From Bacteroidales bacterium (lineage in GTDB: Bacteria; Bacteroidota; Bacteroidia; Bacteroidales; Muribaculaceae), in the NCBI GenBank assembly GCA_004553485.1, contig SFLG01000042.1:1-13967 (forward strand): DNA of 13,967 nt. Direction: 5' to 3'. The position numbers and the translations under genes were made by a program. Numbering within the stretch: position 1 is the stretch's first letter; the number at the start of each line of letters is the position of its first letter. Below the pieces are notes generated by a model that did not search any database, was not told where the DNA came from, and saw only the letters and a list, made by a program, of their open reading frames with translations. Below are positions 5,951 through 12,899 of this stretch, in pieces.

Positions 5951-5959
5951 GTTGCCCTT

Positions 5960-5988
5960 CTTTCCTTGTCGGTTCAGTCGTGTATAAT
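5960..5988 (+). promoter_or_regulatory. Promoter for the packaging RNA and late genes
   Basis: A perfect TATAAT (5983-5988) predicts a start point near 5995-5997, exactly where the folded RNA begins. The -35 region 16-17 bases upstream (CTTTCC/TTTCCT) is a weak match, so an activator may be needed, as for late promoters of phi29. The 11 bases TCGTGTATAAT (5978-5988) recur exactly at 11450-11460. Confidence 0.5.
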
Positions 5989-5990
5989 AC

Positions 5991-6021
5991 AGTATAGCCG
6001 AGATTCCGCGAACTGCCGCAA
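5991..6021 (-). promoter_or_regulatory. Possible promoter of the minus-strand gene
   Basis: On the minus strand TTGCGG (6021-6016) and TATACT (5996-5991) are 19 bases apart, longer than ideal. TATTAT (5989-5984) is a second -10 candidate. The sites overlap the opposing promoter and the first bases of the packaging RNA, so the two transcripts could compete. Confidence 0.35.
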
Positions 6022-6114
6022 GTAGAGCACGGGGAGCCACTCGCTCGCGCGAGCCCGCACGTGTTCGGCCTACGGCAAGGCTTTTAGCGGTGGTCGCGGT
6101 AGATCCGGCAACCT
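5997..6114 (+). ncRNA. Candidate prohead packaging RNA (pRNA), about 118 nt
   Basis: The RNA would form the ring on the portal vertex that holds the packaging ATPase. By hand it folds into a three-way junction like phi29 pRNA. P1 pairs 6001-6019 with 6096-6114 (about 16 pairs with small bulges; core CUGCCGC with GCGGUAG). The right arm pairs GAGCACG (6025-6031) with CGUGUUC (6060-6066), then GGG (6032-6034) with CCC (6054-6056), then hairpin CUCGC-UCGC-GCGAG (6040-6053), leaving AGCCA (6035-6039) unpaired on the 5' side. The left arm (6070-6093) presents loop GGCUU (6079-6083). AGCC and GGCU are perfect complements, matching the AACC/GGUU loop pair of phi29 in the same places. Length, start at a promoter, and location before head genes all fit. 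No covariance evidence is available to me. Confidence 0.7.
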
Positions 6115-6119
6115 TTACC

Positions 6120-6158
6120 GTGCGCGGGGGGAGCCGAGCAAGGCATAACCCCGCGCAC
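6120..6158 (+). promoter_or_regulatory. Strong leader hairpin between pRNA and scaffold gene
   Basis: GTGCGCGGGG (6120-6129) pairs perfectly with CCCCGCGCAC (6149-6158) over ten base pairs, with a 19-base loop that can form an inner GCC/GGC helix. No T-run follows, so it is not a classical terminator. It ends ten bases before the ribosome site GGGAGG (6169-6174). Its 5' arm and loop repeat two pieces of the pRNA, GGGGAGCC (6128-6135) and GCAAGGC (6138-6144). It may mark a processing point or regulate scaffold translation. Confidence 0.65.
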
Positions 6159-6179
6159 ACTTGCATAAGGGAGGTAAAC

Positions 6180-6470
6180 ATGGATTTCGCAACACTGTTG
6201 GCAATGCTCGACGCCGACGAGCTCGATCTGGACGGCTTGCGCGACGGGTTGGGAAAGCTATCGAAGGTGAGCGAGGGCGCAAACGCGCGGATCGCCGAGC
6301 TTGAAGCGGCAAACGCCGAACTGTCTCAAAAGTACACCGAGACCGCCGCGAAGCTTTGGGAGATGGCGCAGGCGGCGACCGCCCCCGCCGACGACCCCGA
6401 GGACGACGACACCGAGGACGGCGAGCCCGAAAGCGATGAGGAGCTTTTCGGCGACCTTTTCGAAGATTAA
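6180..6470 (+). CDS. Probable head scaffolding protein, 96 aa
   Basis: Would fill and shape the prohead before DNA enters. It lies 13 bases before the major capsid gene, as gene 7 does before gene 8 in phi29, and is almost the same size (phi29 gp7 has 98 aa). The N-terminal half is helical (MDFATLLAMLDADELDLDGL), residues about 38-70 form a coiled coil, and the last 25 residues are almost all Asp, Glu and Pro. Sequence similarity to gp7 is not evident, so the call rests on position, size and helical character. GGGAGG (6169-6174) sets the start at 6180; the upstream in-frame ATG at 6090 lies inside the pRNA and is rejected. Confidence 0.7.
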   Translation: MDFATLLAMLDADELDLDGLRDGLGKLSKVSEGANARIAELEAANAELSQKYTETAAKLWEMAQAATAPADDPEDDDTEDGEPESDEELFGDLFED

Positions 6471-6483
6471 GGAGTGATGGAAT

Positions 6484-7848
6484 ATGCAGGGACAGCTCAA
6501 CGCGTCCAATGTGGACATCTTGAACAGGATTCGAAAATCGGCGAGCCTGGAATATAAAGACCGCGTTCCCGTGGCGACGCAGGCTAACCTCGCGCGCACG
6601 GCGCGGACTATTCGCGATTATCCCGTGGTATGGAACGAGTTCATCGACATCCTCGTGAACCGTATCGGGCTCATGCTTTTCAACGCCTATCAGTTCAACA
6701 ATCCCTTGGCACCCTTCAAGTCGGGCATGAGCTGGGGTTCCATCGCGATGGAAGTCGGTAACAACCTCATCGAGGCCGAGAACTACGACCAGCTCGACAC
6801 GAACCCCTGGACGGCGACGCCCGCCGACGTGGTGGCAAACTACTACGTCCGCAACCGCGCCGATGTGTACGGCGTGCAGACGAACGAGGCGCTTATCGCC
6901 GAAGCAGCCGAGAACGAGGGTCAGCTTTCGGGGCTTGTGAACATGATGTTCAACGCGCCGAACCAGTCTGCAGCATGGGATGAGTACAAGATCATGCTCA
7001 ACTCGCTTGCCGAGTACGAGAACGGTTCGGGTTTTTACAACATCAACGCTCCCGATCTCGCAACGTCAACCTCGAAGGAGGCGGACGGAAAGACCCTCGT
7101 CGAGCGCATCCGTTCCATGTACCTGCGGATGAACGGCTTCTACTCGCGAAAGTTCAACGCCGAGAAGTGCGACAGCATGGCCTCTAACATGATGCTGTTG
7201 ATTGACAGCACGGTTGCTTCTGCGGTCGATGTGAACGTGCTTTCCGCGGCGTTCAACCTTCCGTTCGCCGAGTTCGTGGGACGACAGGTGGTCATCGACG
7301 AGTGGCCCGACGAGCTGAAGGGCACGCAGGCTATTCTCGCTGACGGAGAGTTCTTCCGCGTGTACGACATCCTGAACAAGTCGGCGTCTATCTACAATCC
7401 GAAGACCGACGCAACGTACACCTATTTGCACGTGCGCGGCATCTACGCCACGTCCAAGCAGAGAAACGCCGTTCGTTTCTCGACCGACGCCGACACCGAA
7501 GGAGCCGCAACCGTGGGCCGCACCGTCAAATCCGTCACCGTCGCGACCGACCCCGCGGGCGGCGTTTCCAAGCTTAAGCCCGGCCTGGTGGTGCAGCTTG
7601 TTCCGACGGTCACCTACTCCGACAACGCGACCGATGCAAACGCCTATTTCATCGTCACTGCGGGCACGGCGGCGCAGGCAGCGGCCGGCAAGCTTCCCGT
7701 TATCCTTCCCGACACGGGAACGTACGTGGACCGCTTCGGGGTGCTGCACGTGAGCGAGAACAGCGACTATGAGACGATCGTGGTTACCGCCGTCGCAACT
7801 CACGACCCGACCAAGAGCGGTAACATCACGCTTGGCACCGCTTCATAG
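6484..7848 (+). CDS. Major capsid protein with C-terminal Ig-like domain, 454 aa
   Basis: Builds the head shell. Clear resemblance to phi29 gp8 (448 aa): residues 51-81, with NEFIDILVNRIGL and FNNPLAPFKSG, match gp8 almost segment by segment. Further matches are MLLIDSTVASAVDVNVLSAA with FNLPFAEFVG, and EFFRVYDILNKSASIYNP. The HK97-like core is followed from about residue 340 by a Thr/Val-rich segment (VKSVTVATDPAGGVSKLKPG onward) that corresponds to the BIG2/Ig-like domain of gp8 exposed on the head surface. AAGGAG (6469-6474) precedes the ATG. A terminator follows directly, as expected for a gene expressed above its downstream neighbours. Confidence 0.95.
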   Translation: MQGQLNASNVDILNRIRKSASLEYKDRVPVATQANLARTARTIRDYPVVWNEFIDILVNRIGLMLFNAYQFNNPLAPFKSGMSWGSIAMEVGNNLIEAENYDQLDTNPWTATPADVVANYYVRNRADVYGVQTNEALIAEAAENEGQLSGLVNMMFNAPNQSAAWDEYKIMLNSLAEYENGSGFYNINAPDLATSTSKEADGKTLVERIRSMYLRMNGFYSRKFNAEKCDSMASNMMLLIDSTVASAVDVNVLSAAFNLPFAEFVGRQVVIDEWPDELKGTQAILADGEFFRVYDILNKSASIYNPKTDATYTYLHVRGIYATSKQRNAVRFSTDADTEGAATVGRTVKSVTVATDPAGGVSKLKPGLVVQLVPTVTYSDNATDANAYFIVTAGTAAQAAAGKLPVILPDTGTYVDRFGVLHVSENSDYETIVVTAVATHDPTKSGNITLGTAS

Positions 7849-7868
7849 CAGCGCGAGCAGGTTCAATC

Positions 7869-7892
7869 GGGGCGGGTTATCCCGCCCCTTTT
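7869..7892 (+). terminator. Rho-independent terminator or attenuator after the capsid gene
   Basis: GGGGCGGG (7869-7876) pairs with CCCGCCCC (7881-7888), loop TTAT, followed by four T residues. The short T-run and the lack of an obvious new promoter suggest partial read-through into the tail genes, reducing them relative to the capsid protein. Confidence 0.8.
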
Positions 7893-7909
7893 CGATATGG
7901 AGGTGAGAC

Positions 7910-9946
7910 ATGGCTTTCAGCCCGGTCGAGTGGCCGACAGATTCGCGCGTGACCTTGTGCAAAGTGCCGTGGGACGCGGCTTATAAGGATGTGGTTTGCT
8001 TCGAGAGCGCACAGGCGCGCGACGAGTACTTCGACGCGGTTTGCACGAGCGCCGAAAGCGTTTGCCTTGATAAGATGACGTACCTCAAGCCCCGCGAGCC
8101 TGTGACCGTGAACGTCCCCTATTCGCGCGCGTACCGTTACAACTATCTGCGCGCGGTGAACCCTGAGCTTCCCGTACCTGGGGAGACGACCCCGCCCGTG
8201 CTCTACTATTTCGTCACGTCGGTGTCGTATGTCGCGCCGAACACTACCGCGCTCGAATTGCAGCTCGACGTGTGGACGACCTATATCTACGGGTGCAGCC
8301 TGGGCACGGGCTTCCTTGAGCGCGGTCACCTGCCTATGAGGAAGGTTTACGATGCCGACGGCGGGAGCATCGGCGGCATCGGTAGCGAAAACCTTCGGCG
8401 CTGGTGCACCACGCCCGAGGGTCTGGATATCGGCAGCGAGTACGTCGTCGTCAATCACGAATGGAAAGACATTTCCAACGCCTCGGGCGGAGGCTGGAAA
8501 GTCCTCATCACGTCCACGGTCGACCTCACGGCAGACTGGGGCACCTCGTCAAGCCCCAACCTGGAATGCGCGAAGGGCCAACGCGTGGACGGGCTCATCG
8601 GAGGCTGCAACGTATATACCATGGCAACGGACAGGTTCCCAACGTTCATGGGCGCTATCAAAAACGCACCCTGGGCGGCAAAGGGGATCGTTGACATAAC
8701 GTGCTTTCCGTCGGCTCTGCTATCGGACGGGGACGAAGTGAGCCTCGGCGGCGTGCCTGCAAACTACCTAGGAGAAACGCCCGACACGTTCAACTGGTTC
8801 GACACGGAAAACATCTGGGAGCAGTTGAGCAACGGGATACCCCCGCAATATCGCTGGATGCGAAAGTTCTACTGTTATCCTTACTCGGTCATCGAGTGGA
8901 CTAACTATCAGGGGTCGCCTCTTCTCCTCAAACCCGAGCTGTGCTCGACCGACGAGGGTAAAATCTATATGCGCGCCACGAGCTGCGCCGCTAACCCCGG
9001 TATGCGCGTTGCCGTGTGGCCCTCGTTATACGGCGGGGCGCGCGGCTTCGACAACTCTAACCAGGTCATCGCCTACGATTACGCCGACATGGCGGGAACG
9101 AAACAGGGAACTATCCGAACAGGTAACAATCTCGATAACGCGGTTTGGTTTCAAGGCTTTCCAAAGTTCACACTGGTAAACGACGAGGGAACGCTCTCGA
9201 TCGCGCAGCGCGTGAACACCTTGAATACTGCCTACGCGGGCGCGGGCTGGAGCCTTGCGAAGAGCAACGCGGCGAACAAGCTGGGATTCTCGCAGACGAT
9301 GCAATCGCTCGACACTGCGCGGAGAAACAAGGACATCCAAAACATAGCCGATGCGGCGGGCGGCGCGCTCTCTGCTGTCGGCTCGCTTGCAAGCGGAAAC
9401 GTGCTGGGCGCTGCTATGGGCGGTGCAGGCACGGCGATCGGGCTTGTATCGAGCAACATGCAGTTCGCCAACACGCAGAACCTCGCTTCCTCGCAGGCGA
9501 CGCAAAACTACAACCTCGCGAACTGGGCTAACCAAGGGGACTACGAGCAGACCATCGCGCAGATAAACGCGAGCGTGCAGGATGCGGCGTTAACGCAGCC
9601 CTCGATCGTCGGGCAGTCGGGCGGCGACGGGTTCAACCTCGCGAACGGCTATATGGGCATCGATGTTCGTTATAAGACGGTGAACGAGCAGATGGCGCGG
9701 GTCATCGGCGACTACTGGGGAAAATACGGTTATGCCGCCCATGAGGTAGTGGACATGTCGCGCTGCTCGCTTAACCAGATGCGCTATTATAGCTACTGGA
9801 AATTTACGGACATCTATATCGAGCAGGCAGAATGCGCCGAGGCCGACAAGGACGCAATCCGAGGAATCTTCGCGAAAGGCGTTACCGTGTGGCGCGATCC
9901 TGCTCGAATCGGCAACGTTTTGCCTTACAACAACACGCCGAACTAG
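7910..9946 (+). CDS. Tail knob protein, phi29 gp9-like, 678 aa
   Basis: Forms the distal tube of the short tail and is thought to penetrate the membrane during DNA entry. The N-terminus (DSRVTLCKVPWDAAYKDVVC, then YVAPNTTALELQLDVWTTYI, then GFLERGHLPM) follows the phi29 gp9 pattern of short strands ending in the segment before its REHV motif. Length exceeds gp9 (599 aa). Residues about 479-517 are rich in Gly, Ala, Ser and Val, flanked by Gln/Asn-rich helices; in phi29 gp9 the matching long hydrophobic loops plug the tail and form a membrane pore. GGAGG (7899-7903) precedes the ATG. It lies between capsid and portal genes as in phi29, but no separate head-fibre gene is present. Confidence 0.9.
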   Translation: MAFSPVEWPTDSRVTLCKVPWDAAYKDVVCFESAQARDEYFDAVCTSAESVCLDKMTYLKPREPVTVNVPYSRAYRYNYLRAVNPELPVPGETTPPVLYYFVTSVSYVAPNTTALELQLDVWTTYIYGCSLGTGFLERGHLPMRKVYDADGGSIGGIGSENLRRWCTTPEGLDIGSEYVVVNHEWKDISNASGGGWKVLITSTVDLTADWGTSSSPNLECAKGQRVDGLIGGCNVYTMATDRFPTFMGAIKNAPWAAKGIVDITCFPSALLSDGDEVSLGGVPANYLGETPDTFNWFDTENIWEQLSNGIPPQYRWMRKFYCYPYSVIEWTNYQGSPLLLKPELCSTDEGKIYMRATSCAANPGMRVAVWPSLYGGARGFDNSNQVIAYDYADMAGTKQGTIRTGNNLDNAVWFQGFPKFTLVNDEGTLSIAQRVNTLNTAYAGAGWSLAKSNAANKLGFSQTMQSLDTARRNKDIQNIADAAGGALSAVGSLASGNVLGAAMGGAGTAIGLVSSNMQFANTQNLASSQATQNYNLANWANQGDYEQTIAQINASVQDAALTQPSIVGQSGGDGFNLANGYMGIDVRYKTVNEQMARVIGDYWGKYGYAAHEVVDMSRCSLNQMRYYSYWKFTDIYIEQAECAEADKDAIRGIFAKGVTVWRDPARIGNVLPYNNTPN

Positions 9947-9962
9947 GTAAGGAGGTTACAAC

Positions 9963-10991
9963 GTGGGGCAGAAGGTAGCAAAATACTACGATGATAACGA
10001 GGTCCCCGAGCTGCTCGACATGGCGGCGGGGGCCTCGTATATGCGGCAGGTTCACGCCAGAGACGAGCGCTATGAGATGTGGCAGTACCGTTTTTGGATG
10101 CAGTACCTCGAGGGTATCGCGCTGTCCCGCTTCGAGTGGCACGATTTGCCCGCGGGAATCGACCCCCGCGCGGTGGAGTTCATCCTGTACCGCTTCGGCG
10201 TGGCCGGGCTGTTCATGGACAACGGCGGGTACCTGTTCGCGCAAGCGAGCTACGGCGACGGTATGAACATGTATTACAATCCCAACGAGGTCAATCTAAC
10301 ATCGCCTGCGGGCGGGTTGTGGCAGCGGCACGCGCAGGCCTACGCGGTTGCCGTTGACGGCGAGGACGTTCCCCATGTGTGCGCCCCCGACGTGGCAATC
10401 TGCTTCGATTCGCTTTTGCGCCGACCGCTGTTCTCCATGCTCAAGAACTACGCGATCAGGCTCGCCGAGATCGATAGGATCGTGCAGGTGAACATGGGGG
10501 CGCAGCGCACGCCGTGGATTATCGCAAGCGGCGAGGGTCAGAAGAAGACAGCCGCGCGGATCGTGCGCAAGCTTGAGAACAACGACCAATATATCACCTA
10601 CAACGCGGCGGGGTTCGACGTGGGGGCAGCGGTGCAGGTTCTCCAAACAGAAGCGCCTTACGTGTCGGGCGACCTCTTGAGCGACCAGCAGCGTATTCTC
10701 AATCAAGCGCTATCCGTTATGGGTGTGGACAACGACCCCAACGCGCAGAAGCGGGAGCGAAAGGTTTCGCTGGAGGTATTGCAGAACAACGAGCAGGTTA
10801 TGCTCTCGCGCCGCAATTTCCAGGGGGCGCGAGACCTGTTTTCCGACGCGTGCGAACGCGTGTTCGGCATCCGGCCGTATGCGACCTGGGCGGCGCGCCA
10901 CGAGTACGAGGAGCTGAACGACCTGGGCGGGGTGGGAGATCCTGCCGGGGACGCGAGCGAGGAGGGAACAAGCGATGTTGATTACCGATGA
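9963..10991 (+). CDS. Portal (upper collar/connector) protein, phi29 gp10-like, 342 aa
   Basis: Forms the twelve-subunit ring through which DNA enters and leaves the head, and is the expected seat of the pRNA. Matches to phi29 gp10 (309 aa) are strong: SRFEWHDLPAGIDP near 55-68, VNMGAQRTPWII at 176-187, and EAPYVSGDLLSDQQRILNQA followed by VMGVDNDPNAQKRERKVSLE at about 230-271. The last 20 residues are acidic and flexible. The start is GTG at 9963, with AAGGAGG (9949-9955) seven bases upstream. Its end overlaps the lower collar gene by 17 bases, indicating coupled translation. Confidence 0.95.
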   Translation: MGQKVAKYYDDNEVPELLDMAAGASYMRQVHARDERYEMWQYRFWMQYLEGIALSRFEWHDLPAGIDPRAVEFILYRFGVAGLFMDNGGYLFAQASYGDGMNMYYNPNEVNLTSPAGGLWQRHAQAYAVAVDGEDVPHVCAPDVAICFDSLLRRPLFSMLKNYAIRLAEIDRIVQVNMGAQRTPWIIASGEGQKKTAARIVRKLENNDQYITYNAAGFDVGAAVQVLQTEAPYVSGDLLSDQQRILNQALSVMGVDNDPNAQKRERKVSLEVLQNNEQVMLSRRNFQGARDLFSDACERVFGIRPYATWAARHEYEELNDLGGVGDPAGDASEEGTSDVDYR

Positions 10992-11496
10992 CGGCCCCAC
11001 GCTGCACGACTGCGTGGAGCTCTACGGCATGGACTGGCAGCAGACCATGAGCGATTACCCTATTTTCGACGAGGGCAAACGGGAGTGGCTCAACGCGAGG
11101 ATCTACGAGCACTTCGCCTATAGGGAGATCGCGCAGGAAACACCGTCCGACCATTTCCGACTGATTAGGCGCACGATGCACGAGATGATGCCCGCGCTCA
11201 ATCCCATGTTCTCCGTGCTGGACGGGGAGATAGACATATTGGCAGGGTACGCGAGCACAGGCGAGCACGACAGCGAGGCGCGGCAGCTGTTTTCCGCAAC
11301 GCCGCAAACGCAGCTGTCGGCCGCCGAGAACTACGCGACGAACCTAACGGACAGCACGAGCAGCGAAAGCACGAAAACGTCTGGCCGAAGCATGCCTGCG
11401 GGCGACATGCTCACGAGCTGGGCGACCTCGGTAAACAACGCGCTTTACCTCGTGTATAATGGCCTTGAGCCTTATTATCTGCAAATATTCGATTAG
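10975..11496 (+). CDS. Lower collar protein, phi29 gp11-like, 173 aa
   Basis: Joins the portal to the tail tube. The N-terminal part matches phi29 gp11: DYPIFDEGKREWLNARIYEH followed by FAYREIAQET and then HFRLIRRTMHEMMPALNPMF (residues about 27-79). phi29 gp11 has 293 residues with a very long Ser/Thr/Asp-rich insertion; here the comparable stretch is short (TNLTDSTSSESTKTSGRS, around 123-140), which explains the smaller size. GAGGAGGGA (10958-10966) lies within the end of the portal gene and drives initiation. The C-terminus, LYLVYNGLEPYYLQIFD, resembles the gp11 end pattern. Confidence 0.88.
   Translation: MLITDDGPTLHDCVELYGMDWQQTMSDYPIFDEGKREWLNARIYEHFAYREIAQETPSDHFRLIRRTMHEMMPALNPMFSVLDGEIDILAGYASTGEHDSEARQLFSATPQTQLSAAENYATNLTDSTSSESTKTSGRSMPAGDMLTSWATSVNNALYLVYNGLEPYYLQIFD
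11432..11460 (+). promoter_or_regulatory. Possible internal promoter before the fibre genes
   Basis: TAAACA (11432-11437) and TATAAT (11455-11460) are 17 bases apart, about 50 bases before the next gene. The block TCGTGTATAAT is identical to the one at the pRNA promoter. The site lies inside the lower collar coding sequence and could be chance. Confidence 0.25.
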
Positions 11497-11509
11497 GGAG
11501 GTGAAGAAC

Positions 11510-12070
11510 ATGGCAGTTATCGAGAACATCGGCGATTTCGATTTCGCTTATAAAGGGTACCAGTATCCGCTTCCGCCTAGTTGGAAATATGCCGTTCGGC
11601 AGCAAGACCAGATCAATTGGCTTTTGCAGGCTGTTTTGAAGGTGAGCGCCGAGGGAGTGAGCGCCGACTACCTCTCCGAGCAGATCGCGGATGCGGTGCA
11701 GAGCGTGACGAACGGTTACGTCAACGCCGACGCCGCGCTAAAGCAATATCTCGGCTCGCTCATCGCAGCGCTTGAAGACGAGCTATCGAAGCTCGAAGGC
11801 GGCATTACCGCGCAGCGAAACCCCGTTACGGGTATGCGCGACTACGCCTATCAAGTTAGCAAGCAGATGTACGACATGCTTCGCACGTATGCCTGCACGT
11901 GGGACGAGCTCGCGAACACGGGCAAGACGTGGGACGAGCTCAAGGCATCGGGGCATTCCTGGTTCGAGGTGGACATGTTCGGAAACATCTACTGGGGAGA
12001 CGGGCAGCAGCGGGCGAAGTTCACGCCTATCGGCCACATCGACGTCAACACACCCGGCTATACCGACTAA
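11510..12070 (+). CDS. Probable tail fibre or adaptor protein with Trp repeats, 186 aa
   Basis: GGGAGGTGA (11496-11504) sets the start at 11510. The N-terminus (DFDFAYKGYQYPLPPSWKYA) is followed by long helices (about 40-125) and by two near-identical repeats, TWDELANTGK and TWDELKASGH, with Trp at 131, 141 and 151 in a ten-residue period. Such TWDEL-type repeats occur in tail appendage proteins of phages from Gram-positive gut bacteria. The end contains FGNIYWGDGQQRAKF, then DVNTPGYTD. Position between lower collar and the fibre gene suggests an adaptor that links the fibre to the tail. Function is inferred, not shown. Confidence 0.6.
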   Translation: MAVIENIGDFDFAYKGYQYPLPPSWKYAVRQQDQINWLLQAVLKVSAEGVSADYLSEQIADAVQSVTNGYVNADAALKQYLGSLIAALEDELSKLEGGITAQRNPVTGMRDYAYQVSKQMYDMLRTYACTWDELANTGKTWDELKASGHSWFEVDMFGNIYWGDGQQRAKFTPIGHIDVNTPGYTD

Positions 12071-12079
12071 GGAGCTAAA

Positions 12080-12850
12080 ATGGCAACATCACATTACAAT
12101 TTCCCGACCATCAACGGCACGGACACCATCGACGGCGTGAACGCGATAAACGGCCTTGCGAACTCGGTCGATGCCGCGCTGTTCGGAGTGGCTGGCAGCA
12201 TTCCCGAAGATTACACCTTGCCAATTGCAGGCACAACCTCGCTTGGCGGCGTGCGCGGATCTGGTCAGATCAGCGTCAATCCGTCCACGGGCGATATGAC
12301 CGTTAACCCTGGCACTATCAGCGGTAATATGATTCAGATCGGAACCATTACCGGAAGCAACCTGGCAAACGGAACCGTGGGCGCGTCGAACCTCGACGCG
12401 TCAACGCAGGCCAACGTTAACCAGGGAGCGCAGGCTTTCTCTACGCTGAATCTTCCGGGCGAGCGCACCTCTATTACGACTTGGGAGGATAGCAACGGAT
12501 TTACGGCCACCGCGCATAACGGTTTCTATGTGGTTTACCAGTCTGCAAAAATCATCGTTATAAAAATGAATATCCAAGGAAACCTAAACCTTTCGCAGAA
12601 CAGCAACGGTACTATTTGCACAGCGACGCTACCAGCTCAATACAGCCTGCCATATTCTTTTGAAACCATGTGCGACGTTTCTTTGAACCCCACCGACAAC
12701 CTGCCGATTAACTACTATATTAGATATGATGGAAACAAGGTAATGATGAATATAATTAACTATGGCGGTAGGAGCGGCGTTTTAAACATCCTTAGCACTA
12801 CCGGCACACTCGTTATCCCTTATCAGCCGCTTTCTTCGCAGCAAGCGTGA
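12080..12850 (+). CDS. Tail fibre / receptor-binding protein, 256 aa
   Basis: Likely host recognition protein. The first 40 residues (HYNFPTINGTDTIDGVNAIN) resemble N-terminal fibre anchors. Residues about 48-110 are Gly/Thr/Ser/Asn-rich short-strand repeats (GTISGNMIQIGTITGSNLAN, then GTVGASNLDAST), typical of a trimeric fibre shaft. From about residue 125 onward the sequence changes to a globular beta-rich domain whose DNA is visibly richer in A and T, with ATA, AGA and TTA codons rare elsewhere in the window. That suggests an exchanged receptor-binding head. It replaces phi29 gp12 functionally but is far smaller than gp12 (854 aa). AAGGAG (12069-12074) precedes the ATG; a terminator follows. 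Confidence 0.8.
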   Translation: MATSHYNFPTINGTDTIDGVNAINGLANSVDAALFGVAGSIPEDYTLPIAGTTSLGGVRGSGQISVNPSTGDMTVNPGTISGNMIQIGTITGSNLANGTVGASNLDASTQANVNQGAQAFSTLNLPGERTSITTWEDSNGFTATAHNGFYVVYQSAKIIVIKMNIQGNLNLSQNSNGTICTATLPAQYSLPYSFETMCDVSLNPTDNLPINYYIRYDGNKVMMNIINYGGRSGVLNILSTTGTLVIPYQPLSSQQA

Positions 12851-12856
12851 ATACCG

Positions 12857-12881
12857 GGCGGGCACATTGCCCGCCTTTTTT
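12857..12881 (+). terminator. Rho-independent terminator after the fibre gene
   Basis: GGCGGGCA (12857-12864) pairs with TGCCCGCC (12868-12875) across a CAT loop, followed by six T residues (12876-12881). The following gene has its own ribosome site but no clear promoter, so read-through is presumably needed. Confidence 0.9.
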
Positions 12882-12899
12882 GGTTATGGAGGTAAGAGC

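Noticed and set aside
6006..6099. Alternative P1 pairing CCGCGA (6006-6011) with UCGCGG (6094-6099)
   Set aside because: It leaves 13 junction bases unpaired; pairing 6001-6019 with 6096-6114 gives a longer helix. I cannot exclude it without computation.
6090..6179. N-terminal extension of the scaffold gene to ATG 6090
   Set aside because: No ribosome site, and the stretch overlaps the pRNA and the leader hairpin; GGGAGG supports 6180.
5951..6181. N-terminal extension of the minus-strand gene to 6181
   Set aside because: The extension would read through the promoter and RNA region; the ATG at 5950 has a good ribosome site and the extension looks non-protein-like.
7066..7803. 245-codon open frame on the minus strand
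   Set aside because: Antisense to the major capsid gene, whose product is clearly recognised; composition is that of a shadow frame.
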